From positions 992,001 to 1,056,000 of the forward strand of contig NZ_AP022826.1 in assembly GCF_014466985.1 (NCBI RefSeq): DNA of 64,000 nt, written 5' to 3'. Each line of letters starts with the position of its first letter. Position 1 is the stretch's first letter. Below, in pieces: positions 9,145-18,521 of the stretch. The DNA comes from Nitrosophilus labii (GTDB lineage Bacteria > Campylobacterota > Campylobacteria > Campylobacterales > Nitratiruptoraceae). The notes below the pieces were generated by a model. It was not told the origin of the DNA and did no database searches. It saw only the letters and a list, made by a program, of their open reading frames with translations. The translations under genes and the position numbers were made by a program.

Positions 9145-10326
9145 ATGAAACTCCTTTTAATTTTTATACTTTCGGCGTCTCTTTTTGCCGAAAGTATAGA
9201 GGATATAGTTAAAACGGCTTTAAAAAACAATCCAAATCTAAAATCTATAGAAGAACTGGTACGGCTAAAAGAGACAAAAACCAAAAGAAGCAAAAATCTT
9301 CAAAATCCTGTTTTAAAAATAGGCATAAACGATTTAAGATTGGATAACCCATCAAGAAGAGATTTAGAACCTATGCAAAGTGAATATATATCTATTAAAC
9401 AACAATTTCCATATTTTGGAAAAAGAGATTTGAATAAGAGATTAGCTATTAGCGAAAAAGATATAACTTTTGCAAACTATCTGGAAGCAAAAAACTATCT
9501 TGTGAAATCTATATATTTAAATATCACAGATTATATAGAAATAAATGAATCTTTGAAAATTTTCAATAAATATATAGATTTGACAAAACAGAGTATCGAT
9601 CTTTATAGATCATTTTCCATAACTAACGATTCAAGTCATCTTTTTTTAATGAAATCGGAACTCTTTTTGACAAATTTGAAAACAAAAACAGTAGATTACA
9701 ATTCAAAGCTAGAGGAGATTTTACAAAATATCTCATATTTAGCCTCAAAAAAAATAGTAAAGATAGATTATGATATTAACCATTTATCAAAAATCGATTT
9801 TAAAGGAGTAAAAAAGAATCCAAAACTGATAGCTTTAAGTGAAAAGATCAGATACCAAAAACATAAAATTGCAAGAGTAAAATTGGATAATTTTAGCGAT
9901 TTTGCCATAGAAGCAGGATATTACCGTAGAGATAATTTTCAAGATTATATCTCTTTGGGAATCTCTTTTTCACTTCCAATTTACGGAACGGAAAATATAA
10001 GGTTGGAAGAAGAGAAGATAAAAAAAATCTCTTTAAGTATGAAAAAAAGAGATTTTGAAAACTACCTTCTAAGCAGACTAGCTTTACTCAAAATAAGATA
10101 CGATTCATTAAAAAAGAAGATAGAACTGATTGAAAAAGAGAGTCTTCCCAAAATAGAACATATGTTTGAACTAACAAATGCCGGTGTAATCTCAGGCAGC
10201 ACACTCTTTAAATATATAGATACACTAGAAAGAAGATTTGATCTTGAGTTGAAACTTATTAAATTCAAAGCGCAACTTATTAGGACGAAAGCCCAAATTT
10301 TATGGTTGGAAGGGAGAACTCAATGA
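9145..10326 (+). CDS. TolC-family outer membrane efflux protein (CusC-like)
   Basis: Outer-membrane channel of the second tripartite pump, 393 aa. It has a signal peptide ending around LFAES (residue about 15) and the repeated alpha-helical TolC architecture. The QQFPYFGKRDL stretch resembles the conserved region of CusC-type proteins. It begins directly after the YtkA-like gene and its 3' end overlaps the start of the adaptor gene by 4 bases (ATGA). Confidence 0.85.
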   Translation: MKLLLIFILSASLFAESIEDIVKTALKNNPNLKSIEELVRLKETKTKRSKNLQNPVLKIGINDLRLDNPSRRDLEPMQSEYISIKQQFPYFGKRDLNKRLAISEKDITFANYLEAKNYLVKSIYLNITDYIEINESLKIFNKYIDLTKQSIDLYRSFSITNDSSHLFLMKSELFLTNLKTKTVDYNSKLEEILQNISYLASKKIVKIDYDINHLSKIDFKGVKKNPKLIALSEKIRYQKHKIARVKLDNFSDFAIEAGYYRRDNFQDYISLGISFSLPIYGTENIRLEEEKIKKISLSMKKRDFENYLLSRLALLKIRYDSLKKKIELIEKESLPKIEHMFELTNAGVISGSTLFKYIDTLERRFDLELKLIKFKAQLIRTKAQILWLEGRTQ

Positions 10327-11300
10327 GAATTTTTATTATGCTTATTCCCTTAATGCTCTTTTCGCAAGAGATTAATATAGAACAGTTATTTAACGTTAAA
10401 ACCACAAAAGTTATAGAAAAAACGGTTAGCGAAAAGAGAAGCTATTATGGCTTTTTAAAGCTTGATGAAAAAAAAATTTACGATATTGCCCCTAGATTTG
10501 GTGGATATATAGAAAAACTTTATGCAAAAGAGATCTATCAAAAAGTAAAAAAAGGAGAAAATCTTGCAAAAGTTTATAGTCCAGAAGTCTATAGAGCAAA
10601 AGAGGAGTATGCAAGCTCTTTGATATACAAACGGGATAAAAAAATGATAGGGGCTACATTTGAGAAGCTAAAACTTTTAGATATAGATGAAAATGAGATC
10701 GAAACAATCAAAAAAACTAAAAAATCCTCTGCTTATACATTTATAAATTCTCCTATAGATGGATTTATTATAAAAAAAAGTGTATATAACAAAAGCTCTT
10801 TTAACAAAAAAGAAAAAATTTTTCAAATTGCAGATATGTCAACACTTCAATTTTTGGCAAAAATTCCACAAAAAGAGATATCTTTTGTCAAAAAAGCTCA
10901 ATATTTCAATATCTACATAGATATACTAAGTAGAAATTATCCTGGGAAAAACCTTCATATATATCCTATTATTTCTAAAAATGATTCTTTTATAACCTTA
11001 AGAGTAGATATAAAAAACGACGGAGAGCTAATAGCAGGAATGTATGCAAAACTTGAAGTCGGTTTGAAAGATAAAAAATTTCTTCTAATACCAAAAAGTG
11101 CCGTTATAAGAAAAGATGGAAAATGGTATGCATTTAAAGTAGGAGAATTTGAAGGAGAATATGAGCCGGTAGAGATAGAAGTAAAACCGCTAAACAACAA
11201 ATACTACAAACTAATTTCGGGATTGCAAAAAGGGGATGAGATAGCAGACAGTGCTATGTTTTTGTTAGATAGTGATGCACAAATAAACGGACTATTTTAG
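10323..11300 (+). CDS. RND efflux periplasmic adaptor (CusB-like)
   Basis: Membrane-fusion adaptor of the second pump, 325 aa. I chose the ATG at 10323 because GGGAGAA lies just before it and because it gives a clean signal peptide (MRIFIMLIPLMLFSQ); the longer frame from 10302 would put polar residues in front of the signal. The conserved CusB-like features are APRFGGYIEKLY near the N-terminus, a short hairpin, and INSPIDGFIIKK for the second lipoyl half. The pump gene follows 8 bases later. Confidence 0.87.
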   Translation: MRIFIMLIPLMLFSQEINIEQLFNVKTTKVIEKTVSEKRSYYGFLKLDEKKIYDIAPRFGGYIEKLYAKEIYQKVKKGENLAKVYSPEVYRAKEEYASSLIYKRDKKMIGATFEKLKLLDIDENEIETIKKTKKSSAYTFINSPIDGFIIKKSVYNKSSFNKKEKIFQIADMSTLQFLAKIPQKEISFVKKAQYFNIYIDILSRNYPGKNLHIYPIISKNDSFITLRVDIKNDGELIAGMYAKLEVGLKDKKFLLIPKSAVIRKDGKWYAFKVGEFEGEYEPVEIEVKPLNNKYYKLISGLQKGDEIADSAMFLLDSDAQINGLF

Positions 11301-11308
11301 GATGTAAA

Positions 11309-14300
11309 ATGATTGAAAAAATTATAGAGTACAGCATCAAAAACAGAGTTGTGATTTTTATAATATTTGCAATACTTAGTTTGATATCTATCTATTCAAT
11401 CAAAAATACGCCACTAGACGCCATACCGGATCTTTCCCCTCCACAGGTAATAGTTCAGGTAAAGTGGGAAGGACAAAGTCCAAATATCATAGAAGACCAG
11501 GTAACCTATCCTCTGGTAAGCTCTTTTTTAGGTATTTCAGATATTGAAACAGTTAGAGGCTTTTCTACTTATGAAAACGCTTTGATTTATATTATTTTCA
11601 AAGATGGGGTAGATCTTTACTGGGCTAGAAGCAGAGTTTTAGAAGAGCTCTCTTCTATCGCATCATCTTTACCAAAAGGTGCCGAAGTCTCTTTGGGACC
11701 GGATGCTTCAGGTGTTGGCTGGGTTTATGAGTATGCACTTGTTAGCAAAACAAAAGATCTAGGTTTTTTAAGAACTTATCAAGACTATACTCTAAAATAT
11801 GCTCTTACAGCCATAGACGGTGTAAGTGAAGTAGCAACAATCGGAGGATTTGTTCCAAATTTTCAGGTTACAGTAAAAAACGATGATCTTATTAGATACG
11901 GTTTAAGTGTAGAAGATATCATAAAAACTCTAAAAAGCAACAATAACGATACTGGCGGCAGAGTCATACTAAAAAATGGCTATGAATGGATGGTTCAAAC
12001 CAGAGGATATATAAAAAGTTTACAAGATATTGAAAATTTGACCATAAAAACTCAAGAAAAAATTCCTCTGAGAATAAAAGATGTTGCATCTGTTGAAATA
12101 GTGGCATCTCCTAGAAGAGGTATGGCTGATTTAAACGGTGAAGGCGAAGTGGTTGGTGGCATAGTTATAGCAAAATATGGCGCGGATGTGTATAACACTA
12201 TCAAAAATATCAAACAAAAGATAAAAGAGCTACAAACAGATGATATAAAAATAGTCCCAGTTTATGATCGCTCTAAGCTCATAGAAGACTCCATAGAAAA
12301 TCTAAGAAATACACTGATAGAAGAGAGTATCATTGTTATTATTATTATTGCCCTGTTTCTTTTTCATTTTAGAAGCTCTTTTATTTTGATTATAGTTTTA
12401 CCGTTAACCATAGGTTTGACATTTTTACTTATGAAACTTTTCGGTATCGGTTCTAACATTATGAGTTTAGGAGGAATTGCCATAGCGATAGGAGCTATGG
12501 TTGATGCTTCTATAGTTATGATTGAAAATGCACATAAAAAAATAGATGAAATAACACAGACAAAACTAGAGATTTCAAACAAAGAGAGGCTAAAGGCTAT
12601 ACAGGAATCTTCAAAAACCGTTGGAAGACCGATATTTTTCGCACTAGCACTTGTAGTTATCTCTTTTTTACCAATTTTTGCTCTAAAAGGTCAAGAAGGA
12701 TTACTGTTTTCGCCTCTTGCCTTCACAAAAACATTTGCTATGAGTGCCGGAGCTTTGATAGCTATAACTTTAGTTCCTGCACTGATGGTTATTTTTATAA
12801 AAAAGGTTCCTAAAGAGTCCAAAAATCCTATCAACAGATTTTTTATCTGGTTATATCACCCATTTTTAGTTTTTGCTATGAAATTTAGATACTTGGTTTA
12901 TGCCGCTGCAATAGCAGCACTCTTTTTTTCATACCCTCTTTATCAGAAACTAAAATGGGAGTTTATGCCTCCTTTAAATGAAGGGGTATTGATGTATATG
13001 CCAGTTACTCCTTACGGCATAAGTGTAGACCTTAGCAAAGAGCTTACACAAAAAACAGACAAGATTATAAAAAGTTTTCCGGAAGTTGAGACCGTGTTCG
13101 GAAAAGGAGGAAGAGCTGATACTGCAACAGATCCAGCTCCTTTATCAATGATAGAGACTATTATAACTTTAAAACCTAAGAGCCAATGGCGAGAGGATAT
13201 GAGTATTAAAAAATTAATAGAAGAGCTGGATGACTCTTTGCAAATACCAGGGCTGGTAAACTCTTGGACATATCCTATAAGAGGCAGAATAGATATGCTT
13301 CTTAGTGGTATTAGAACTCCTGTTGGAATAAAACTTTATGGAGACGATACAAAAAAACTGCAAGCTTTGGCAAAAGAGATAGAAGAGAGATTGAAAAATC
13401 TAAAAATAACAGAGTCTGTTTTTGCCGATAGAAGCGATACAGGATATTTTATAAATATAGATATTGATGAAGAGCAACAATCTTTATATAACCTAAATAA
13501 AGATAGAGTTTTAAACTTTGTCAGCAGTGCCATAGGAGGCAAAAAAGTTACAACCTATATAAAAAATTTAGGGAGATATCCGATTTCCGTTAGATTCGAT
13601 GAGGAAGAAAGAAGAGATTTAGAAGATATAAAAGAGCTTAAAATCAAAACCGATTATGGTTATATTCCTTTAAAAGAAGTAGCAAATATTTACTATAAGC
13701 AGAGTTCTTCTGTCTTGAAAAGTGAAAAAGCAAAACCGGTTACATATATCTATATAACACCTGTAAACGAAGTCAGTGGAAGCGAATATAAAAAAATGGC
13801 TGAAGAACTTTTAAAAGATATAAAACTTCCTGCAGGATACTTCTATGAGTGGGCAGGAGAATCGGAGTATCTTGAAAGTGCTATGGAGACAATCAAGTGG
13901 ATAGTACCTACAGTTTTGGTGATAATTTTTATCTTGATATATCTTGCACTAAATGAACTAGTTCCAACTTTTATCGTTTTTACGACTCTTCCTTTTGCCT
14001 TTTTGGGTGGTCTATTTTACATTGATTTTCTAAACTTCAATATGAGCATAGCTGTTATCGTGGGTTTTTTAGCTCTACTGGGTATAGCTGCAGAAACTGC
14101 TATAGTTATGATAGTTTATCTAAAAGAGAGTGTCCAAAAGCGCATAGAGAGCGGAAAAAAGATTGATGACAAAGAGCTCTATGAAGCTATTTATGAAGGA
14201 GCGGTGAAAAGAGTCAGACCGAAACTTATGACAGTTTTTGCCATACTTGCTGGACTTTTGCCTATTATGTATAGTAGTGGAGTTGGAAGTGAAGTTATGC

Positions 14301-14416
14301 AACGTATCGCAGCCCCAATGATAGGAGGGGTTGTCTCTTCTGCAATTTTGTCATTGATAATAATCCCTATTTTGTATATGAGTTATATTAAAAAAGCAAA
14401 CTCCGTTACGCGTTAA
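11309..14416 (+). CDS. cusA: Heavy-metal RND efflux transporter, CusA-like
   Basis: Inner-membrane proton-driven pump, 1035 aa, in the Cu(I)/Ag(I) branch of HME-RND proteins. Segment 4 reads GGIAIAIGAMVDASIVMIEN, close to the CusA signature. Of the Met residues that bind metal in E. coli CusA, two appear to be present here (PLSMIET and RIDMLLSG), while the position in MPxxxxGMS appears to be Ile (YGIS). This reading is by eye from memory of CusA. The gene ends the channel-adaptor-pump operon and is followed at once by a SHOCT peptide and copB. Confidence 0.88.
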   Translation: MIEKIIEYSIKNRVVIFIIFAILSLISIYSIKNTPLDAIPDLSPPQVIVQVKWEGQSPNIIEDQVTYPLVSSFLGISDIETVRGFSTYENALIYIIFKDGVDLYWARSRVLEELSSIASSLPKGAEVSLGPDASGVGWVYEYALVSKTKDLGFLRTYQDYTLKYALTAIDGVSEVATIGGFVPNFQVTVKNDDLIRYGLSVEDIIKTLKSNNNDTGGRVILKNGYEWMVQTRGYIKSLQDIENLTIKTQEKIPLRIKDVASVEIVASPRRGMADLNGEGEVVGGIVIAKYGADVYNTIKNIKQKIKELQTDDIKIVPVYDRSKLIEDSIENLRNTLIEESIIVIIIIALFLFHFRSSFILIIVLPLTIGLTFLLMKLFGIGSNIMSLGGIAIAIGAMVDASIVMIENAHKKIDEITQTKLEISNKERLKAIQESSKTVGRPIFFALALVVISFLPIFALKGQEGLLFSPLAFTKTFAMSAGALIAITLVPALMVIFIKKVPKESKNPINRFFIWLYHPFLVFAMKFRYLVYAAAIAALFFSYPLYQKLKWEFMPPLNEGVLMYMPVTPYGISVDLSKELTQKTDKIIKSFPEVETVFGKGGRADTATDPAPLSMIETIITLKPKSQWREDMSIKKLIEELDDSLQIPGLVNSWTYPIRGRIDMLLSGIRTPVGIKLYGDDTKKLQALAKEIEERLKNLKITESVFADRSDTGYFINIDIDEEQQSLYNLNKDRVLNFVSSAIGGKKVTTYIKNLGRYPISVRFDEEERRDLEDIKELKIKTDYGYIPLKEVANIYYKQSSSVLKSEKAKPVTYIYITPVNEVSGSEYKKMAEELLKDIKLPAGYFYEWAGESEYLESAMETIKWIVPTVLVIIFILIYLALNELVPTFIVFTTLPFAFLGGLFYIDFLNFNMSIAVIVGFLALLGIAAETAIVMIVYLKESVQKRIESGKKIDDKELYEAIYEGAVKRVRPKLMTVFAILAGLLPIMYSSGVGSEVMQRIAAPMIGGVVSSAILSLIIIPILYMSYIKKANSVTR

Positions 14417-14426
14417 TTCCATACTA

Positions 14427-14456
14427 AACGGCTATAATAAAAGAAAAGGAGCCGTT
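14427..14456 (+). promoter_or_regulatory. TATAAT box and ribosome site between inverted-repeat arms
   Basis: AACGGCT (14427-14433) and AGCCGTT (14450-14456) form a perfect 7-bp inverted repeat. Between them lie TATAAT (14433-14438) and AAGGAG (14446-14451), and the second arm abuts the ATG at 14457. In DNA this could be an operator over a promoter; in RNA it could hold the ribosome site in a loop. No -35 box is obvious, so internal promoter activity is uncertain. Confidence 0.4.
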
Positions 14457-14666
14457 ATGGATATGCACATGTTTGGTTATAACCTGGTTTTTTGGTTAGC
14501 TTTTATTGCTTTGATAGTCTATTTAATAGTTATATTAAAAATAAAAAGCAATATAAAAACCCCTAAAGATATTTTGGATGAGAGATTGGCTAAAGGAGAG
14601 ATCGATAAGGATGAGTATAAGTCTTTGTTAGAGACTCTCAAAGGGAAAGAAAATGGAAAAAAATAG
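14457..14666 (+). CDS. Small membrane protein with SHOCT domain
   Basis: A 69-residue protein with one membrane helix (about 10-30) and a short C-terminal SHOCT-type domain (ILDERLAKGEIDKDEYKSLLETL region). Such small SHOCT membrane proteins often accompany metal-transport genes. The N-terminus has MDMHM, which could bind copper. It overlaps the start of copB by 14 bases and lies directly after the Cus-like pump, so it likely belongs to the same regulon. Its function is unknown. Confidence 0.75.
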   Translation: MDMHMFGYNLVFWLAFIALIVYLIVILKIKSNIKTPKDILDERLAKGEIDKDEYKSLLETLKGKENGKK

Positions 14667-16638
14667 CCTTATAAAAAAATATCATTCATCACACATGCAT
14701 CATATGAATGATTTCAAAAAGAGATTTTTACTCTCTTTGGCAGCTACTATCCCCATTTTATTACTATCTCCTATGATATGGAAAATTTTAGGCTTCAAGC
14801 TTGATATTCCTTATAGAGAAGCGATAATTTTTGTTCTATCAACATTTGTCTATTTCTATGGAGGAAAACCTTTCTTAAAAGGGAGTTTCGAAGAGATAAA
14901 AAGAGCAAATCCTGGTATGATGATCCTAATCTCCTTGGCTATCAGTGTAGCCTATTTTTACTCCACATATGCACTTTTTGATCCTAAATCAAAAGAGTTT
15001 TTTGGGGAATTAGCTACATTGATAGATGTAATGCTTATAGGACACTATATAGAAGCTATAAGTGTGATGGGAGCTGCAAATGCTTTGCAAGAACTTGTAA
15101 GATTGATCCCCCACAAAGCACACAAAATGGAAAATGGCAAAGTGGTAGATATCGAAATCGAAAATCTGAAAATAGATGATACCATTTTAATAAAACCTGG
15201 TGAAAAATTCCTTCTGACGGTATAGTCGTAGAGGGAGAAAGCAGTGTGGACGAATCTTTTTTGACAGGAGAATCAAAACCTGTCTTTAAAGAGAAAAACG
15301 ATAGAGTTTTTATGGGCTCAACCAACCTTGATGAAATTTTGGAAGTAAAGATCGAAAAAAGCGGAGAAGAGAGTTATCTTTTTCAAGTTATAGAACTGGT
15401 TAAAAAAGCTCAAAAAAGTAGATCTAAAACACAAAATATTGCAAATAAAGCAGCAAAATGGCTATTTTATGGCGCTATTGCAGTATCAAGCGCTACTTTT
15501 GCTTACTGGATGCCAGTTATTGGAGTTTCAGAAGCTCTCCTAAGAAGTGTTACGGTTCTTATTATAGCTTGTCCTCATGCCTTAGGGTTGGCTGTACCTC
15601 TTGTTGTTGCCATTTCTACCACTCTAGGTGCAAAACATGGGATTTTGATAAGAGATAAAGAGGCATTTGAGAAATTAAAAGATATTGATACCATATGTTT
15701 AGATAAAACAGGAACTATAACTGAAGGAAAACTAAGCATTGCCAATATTGATGGTACTATTGATAAAAACCAGATTTTTCCTATCAGCACTCGTAGAACA
15801 AAACTCTGAACATACTATTGCAAAAGCGATAGTTGAGTATGCTAAAAAACAAGGTATAACAACAAAGAAAATTGAAAAGTTTCAAATAATACCCAGTATA
15901 GGTGCTATAGGTGAATATAAAAAAGATAAAATCTTTGTATGGGACGGCAAACTATTAAAAAGACTTGATTTGAAAATACCAGAAACTTTAAAACAATACA
16001 TTAATGTAGCTTATACAAAAGTTTGGGTAGGTAAAAACAGTGATGTTTTAGGAGTGATTTTATTAAAAGATAAAATAAAAGATGAATCTAAAATAGCTAT
16101 AGTTCAATTTAAAAAGGATAATATAAAAGTTTATATGCTAACTGGTGACAATAAAGATGTAGCTATAGAAGTAGCTAACGAGATAGGAATTGATAACTAC
16201 TTTTCAGTTCTTATGCCAACCCAAAAAGTTGAAATTATAGAAAATCCTAAAAAAGAGGGTAGAATAGTGGCTATAGTTGGTGACGGGATAAATGATGCCC
16301 CTGCTCTTTTAAAAGCAAATGTAGGTATTGCTATAGGAGCAGGAACAGATATTGCCGCTCAAAGCGCAGATATTATCTTGACAAAAAACTCTTTATTGGA
16401 TGTGGTTTATGCTTATAAACTTTCAAAATCAACATATAAAAAAATGATACAAAATCTTTGGTGGGCAAGCGGGTATAATATCGTTACGATACCTTTAGCT
16501 GCAGGCGTACTAGCTAGTTACGGAATATTAATAGAACCTGCTATTGGTGCTATGCTAATGTCTGCAAGTACTGTAATAGTAGCTATAAATGCACAGTTTT
16601 TAAAAAGGTTCAAAGCGGATGAAGATACTTCTTCTTGA
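14653..16638 (+). pseudogene. copB: CopB-type P1B-3 copper ATPase, interrupted by two compensating frameshifts
   Basis: A copper-exporting P-type ATPase split into three frames (14653-15225, 15246-15809, 15739-16638). The N-terminus is His/Met-rich (HSSHMHHM) with no HMA domain, and the membrane motif is CPH (IIACPHALG), both typical of CopB. TGES, DKTGT, MLTGD and GDGINDAP motifs are all present across the pieces. One A appears to be missing from the A5 run at 15203-15207, and one base appears to be extra near 15765-15779 (T5 or A5 run). Correcting both gives one protein of about 661 aa. The usual SEHP reads SEHT here. Read literally, the gene is broken; homopolymer sequencing error is an equally good explanation. 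Confidence 0.85.
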
Positions 16639-17269
16639 AGATGATTTGATGCTCAGTGAGCTTATCAAAGAGCATCTGTCGGAAAAAGGATATGAAGTAA
16701 TACACTTTTTAAATGGAGAAGAGGCTTTTGAATATCTATATGAAAAAAGAGTTGATCTTATACTACTAGATATAAAAGTTCCGGGTATTAGCGGTTTTGA
16801 ATTACTTAAAAAACTCAGAGAAAACAAAGATACTACTCCAGCTATAATGATCACTTCTGCAAACAGCAGCAAAGATGTTAAAGAGGGATTTGAACTTGGA
16901 TGTGACGATTACATAAAGAAACCTTTCGAGTTTGAAGAGCTAGATGCGAGAGTAGAACATATTTTAAAATTATTTAATATCAATAATGGTCTAATAGATT
17001 TTAAAATATTAAAATTTGACCATAAGAGACATCTGTTAATTTTTGAAGATAAAGAGATTTCACTAACTCCTAAGGCCTCAGAGATTTTGCATTATCTTTA
17101 CAAAAACAGAGGAAAAATAGTGACCAAAGAGGAGTTGATACAAAATATTTGGAATTATGACGGGACACCAAGTGAAGCAACTATCAGAAGTTATATAAAA
17201 ATGTTGAGAAAATATATACCTTTTATTAAAACTTATAGAGGGACCGGTTATGAGCTTGAGCCATTATGA
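16619..17269 (+). CDS. OmpR-family response regulator (CusR-like)
   Basis: A receiver domain (residues about 1-115) with acidic pocket LEDD, phosphorylation Asp in LLDIKVPG, and conserved Lys in YIKKPF, followed by a winged-helix DNA-binding domain (about 130-215, ending YRGTGYEL). It overlaps the 3' end of copB by 20 bases and the sensor kinase by 20 bases. Position next to copper-efflux genes suggests it controls them, as CusR does in E. coli; that is inference. Confidence 0.93.
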   Translation: MKILLLEDDLMLSELIKEHLSEKGYEVIHFLNGEEAFEYLYEKRVDLILLDIKVPGISGFELLKKLRENKDTTPAIMITSANSSKDVKEGFELGCDDYIKKPFEFEELDARVEHILKLFNINNGLIDFKILKFDHKRHLLIFEDKEISLTPKASEILHYLYKNRGKIVTKEELIQNIWNYDGTPSEATIRSYIKMLRKYIPFIKTYRGTGYELEPL

Positions 17270-18392
17270 AAAAAGGTCTCTTTTTCGTTTTATGAGTGTA
17301 TATATTGGCTCTATTTTTCTAGTAATAGTAGGATTTGGAATCCTGTTTTACAAAATAGAAACGGAAGCTTACAAAGAGAAAGTTTTTAATAAACTTAGAA
17401 TCGAGGCATTTAAAATCGCATCATCCGCTATAGACGCACATATGAGACATAAAGACTTTATTATTCCAAAAAAGTCAGATTTTATGCTTTTAGATAAAAA
17501 TAAACAGTTTATCGACGGTACATTCAAAGAAGAAGTAGATATAAAAAAGGAGTTTTTTGTTAAAAATGGAAGTGCCTATTATGTAGATAAAGGGGCTAAA
17601 GGACATCTTGGCATAAACTATATTGTTGTAAAAGATAAAGATTTTGAAAAACATCTTAAATCAATTTTTAGAAAAACTATTTTTATATCTTTATTTGCTT
17701 TTATATTTTTAATGTCTGTAGGCTGGTATCTTGGAAAACTTTTTTTAAAACCCATGAAAGAAAAAATCAAAGAGCTTGATAGATTTATAAAAGATAGTAC
17801 ACATGAGTTGAACACTCCAGTTACATCCATACTTTTGGCAACACAAAAAATTGAGCAAAAAGGTGAAAAACCTACTTACATAAAAACTTTAAAAATGAGT
17901 TCAAAACTAATTTCTAAAATATATCAGGATATGAGTTTTATATCTTTCAATCAACACAGCAAATGTGAAAAGAAATTGGTAGATATATCTAAAAAATTGG
18001 ATAATAGTTTGGATTTTTTTGCTCTTTTAATAGAACAAAAAGATTTAAAAATAAAAAAAGAGGTAAATCCGTGTCATATTGAAGCAGATCCTAATCATAT
18101 AGATATTTTGATTAAAAATCTTGTAGATAATGCTATCAAATATGCAAAACCAAACAGTATTATCACGGTAACTTTAAAAAATTGTACTTTATCAGTTACA
18201 AATGAAGGAAAAACTATTAAAAGCGATAAATTATCACAAATTTTTAAAAGATACGAAAGAGATGACGAAACTACAGGAGGCTTTGGAATAGGTCTTGATA
18301 TTGTCTCCACTATCTGCAAAAAATACGGCTTTAAAATAGATGTAATATCTAAAAACAATATTACAACTTTTAAGGTTGATTTTTTATCATAG
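17250..18392 (+). CDS. Sensor histidine kinase (CusS-like partner)
   Basis: Membrane sensor kinase of 380 aa. Two membrane segments (about 14-35 and 140-165) enclose a periplasmic sensor of about 105 residues. The H-box is STHELNTP, the N-box is NLVDNAIKYA, and the G-box is GGFGIGLDI. GAGGG at the correct distance supports the ATG at 17250. It overlaps its response regulator, the normal arrangement for a cognate pair. The sensor has no obvious Met or His cluster, so the sensed metal is not shown by sequence. Confidence 0.92.
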   Translation: MSLSHYEKRSLFRFMSVYIGSIFLVIVGFGILFYKIETEAYKEKVFNKLRIEAFKIASSAIDAHMRHKDFIIPKKSDFMLLDKNKQFIDGTFKEEVDIKKEFFVKNGSAYYVDKGAKGHLGINYIVVKDKDFEKHLKSIFRKTIFISLFAFIFLMSVGWYLGKLFLKPMKEKIKELDRFIKDSTHELNTPVTSILLATQKIEQKGEKPTYIKTLKMSSKLISKIYQDMSFISFNQHSKCEKKLVDISKKLDNSLDFFALLIEQKDLKIKKEVNPCHIEADPNHIDILIKNLVDNAIKYAKPNSIITVTLKNCTLSVTNEGKTIKSDKLSQIFKRYERDDETTGGFGIGLDIVSTICKKYGFKIDVISKNNITTFKVDFLS

Positions 18393-18491
18393 AGTTTTTT
18401 GTTAATTTAAACCTCTGAAAAATCAACATAACTTCTTTAAATATCACAATTTTATATCGTTCATATTTAGAAACAAAATCAGTTATTACTA
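18393..18491. other. Intergenic region with possible truncated hairpin-repeat end
   Basis: Between the kinase and the proA stop. It holds ACCTCTGAAAAAT at about 18411-18423, which matches the terminus of the 178-bp repeat seen at 30209 and 44971, but the rest does not match. It may be a decayed end of that repeat or chance. Confidence 0.3.
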
Positions 18492-18521
18492 AAGGGCGAG
18501 ATTACTCTCTAATCTGCCCTT
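18492..18521 (-). terminator. Hairpin overlapping the proA stop codon
   Basis: AAGGGC-G-AGATTA (18492-18504) pairs with TAATCT-GCCCTT (18510-18521) around a 5-base loop, with one bulged base. The proA stop codon lies inside it. No clear T-run follows on either strand, so it may slow or end transcription of both convergent genes without being a textbook terminator. Confidence 0.5.

Noticed and set aside
10302-10322. Longer start for the CusB-like adaptor
   Set aside because: It would place polar residues before the signal peptide, while GGGAGAA fits the ATG at 10323.
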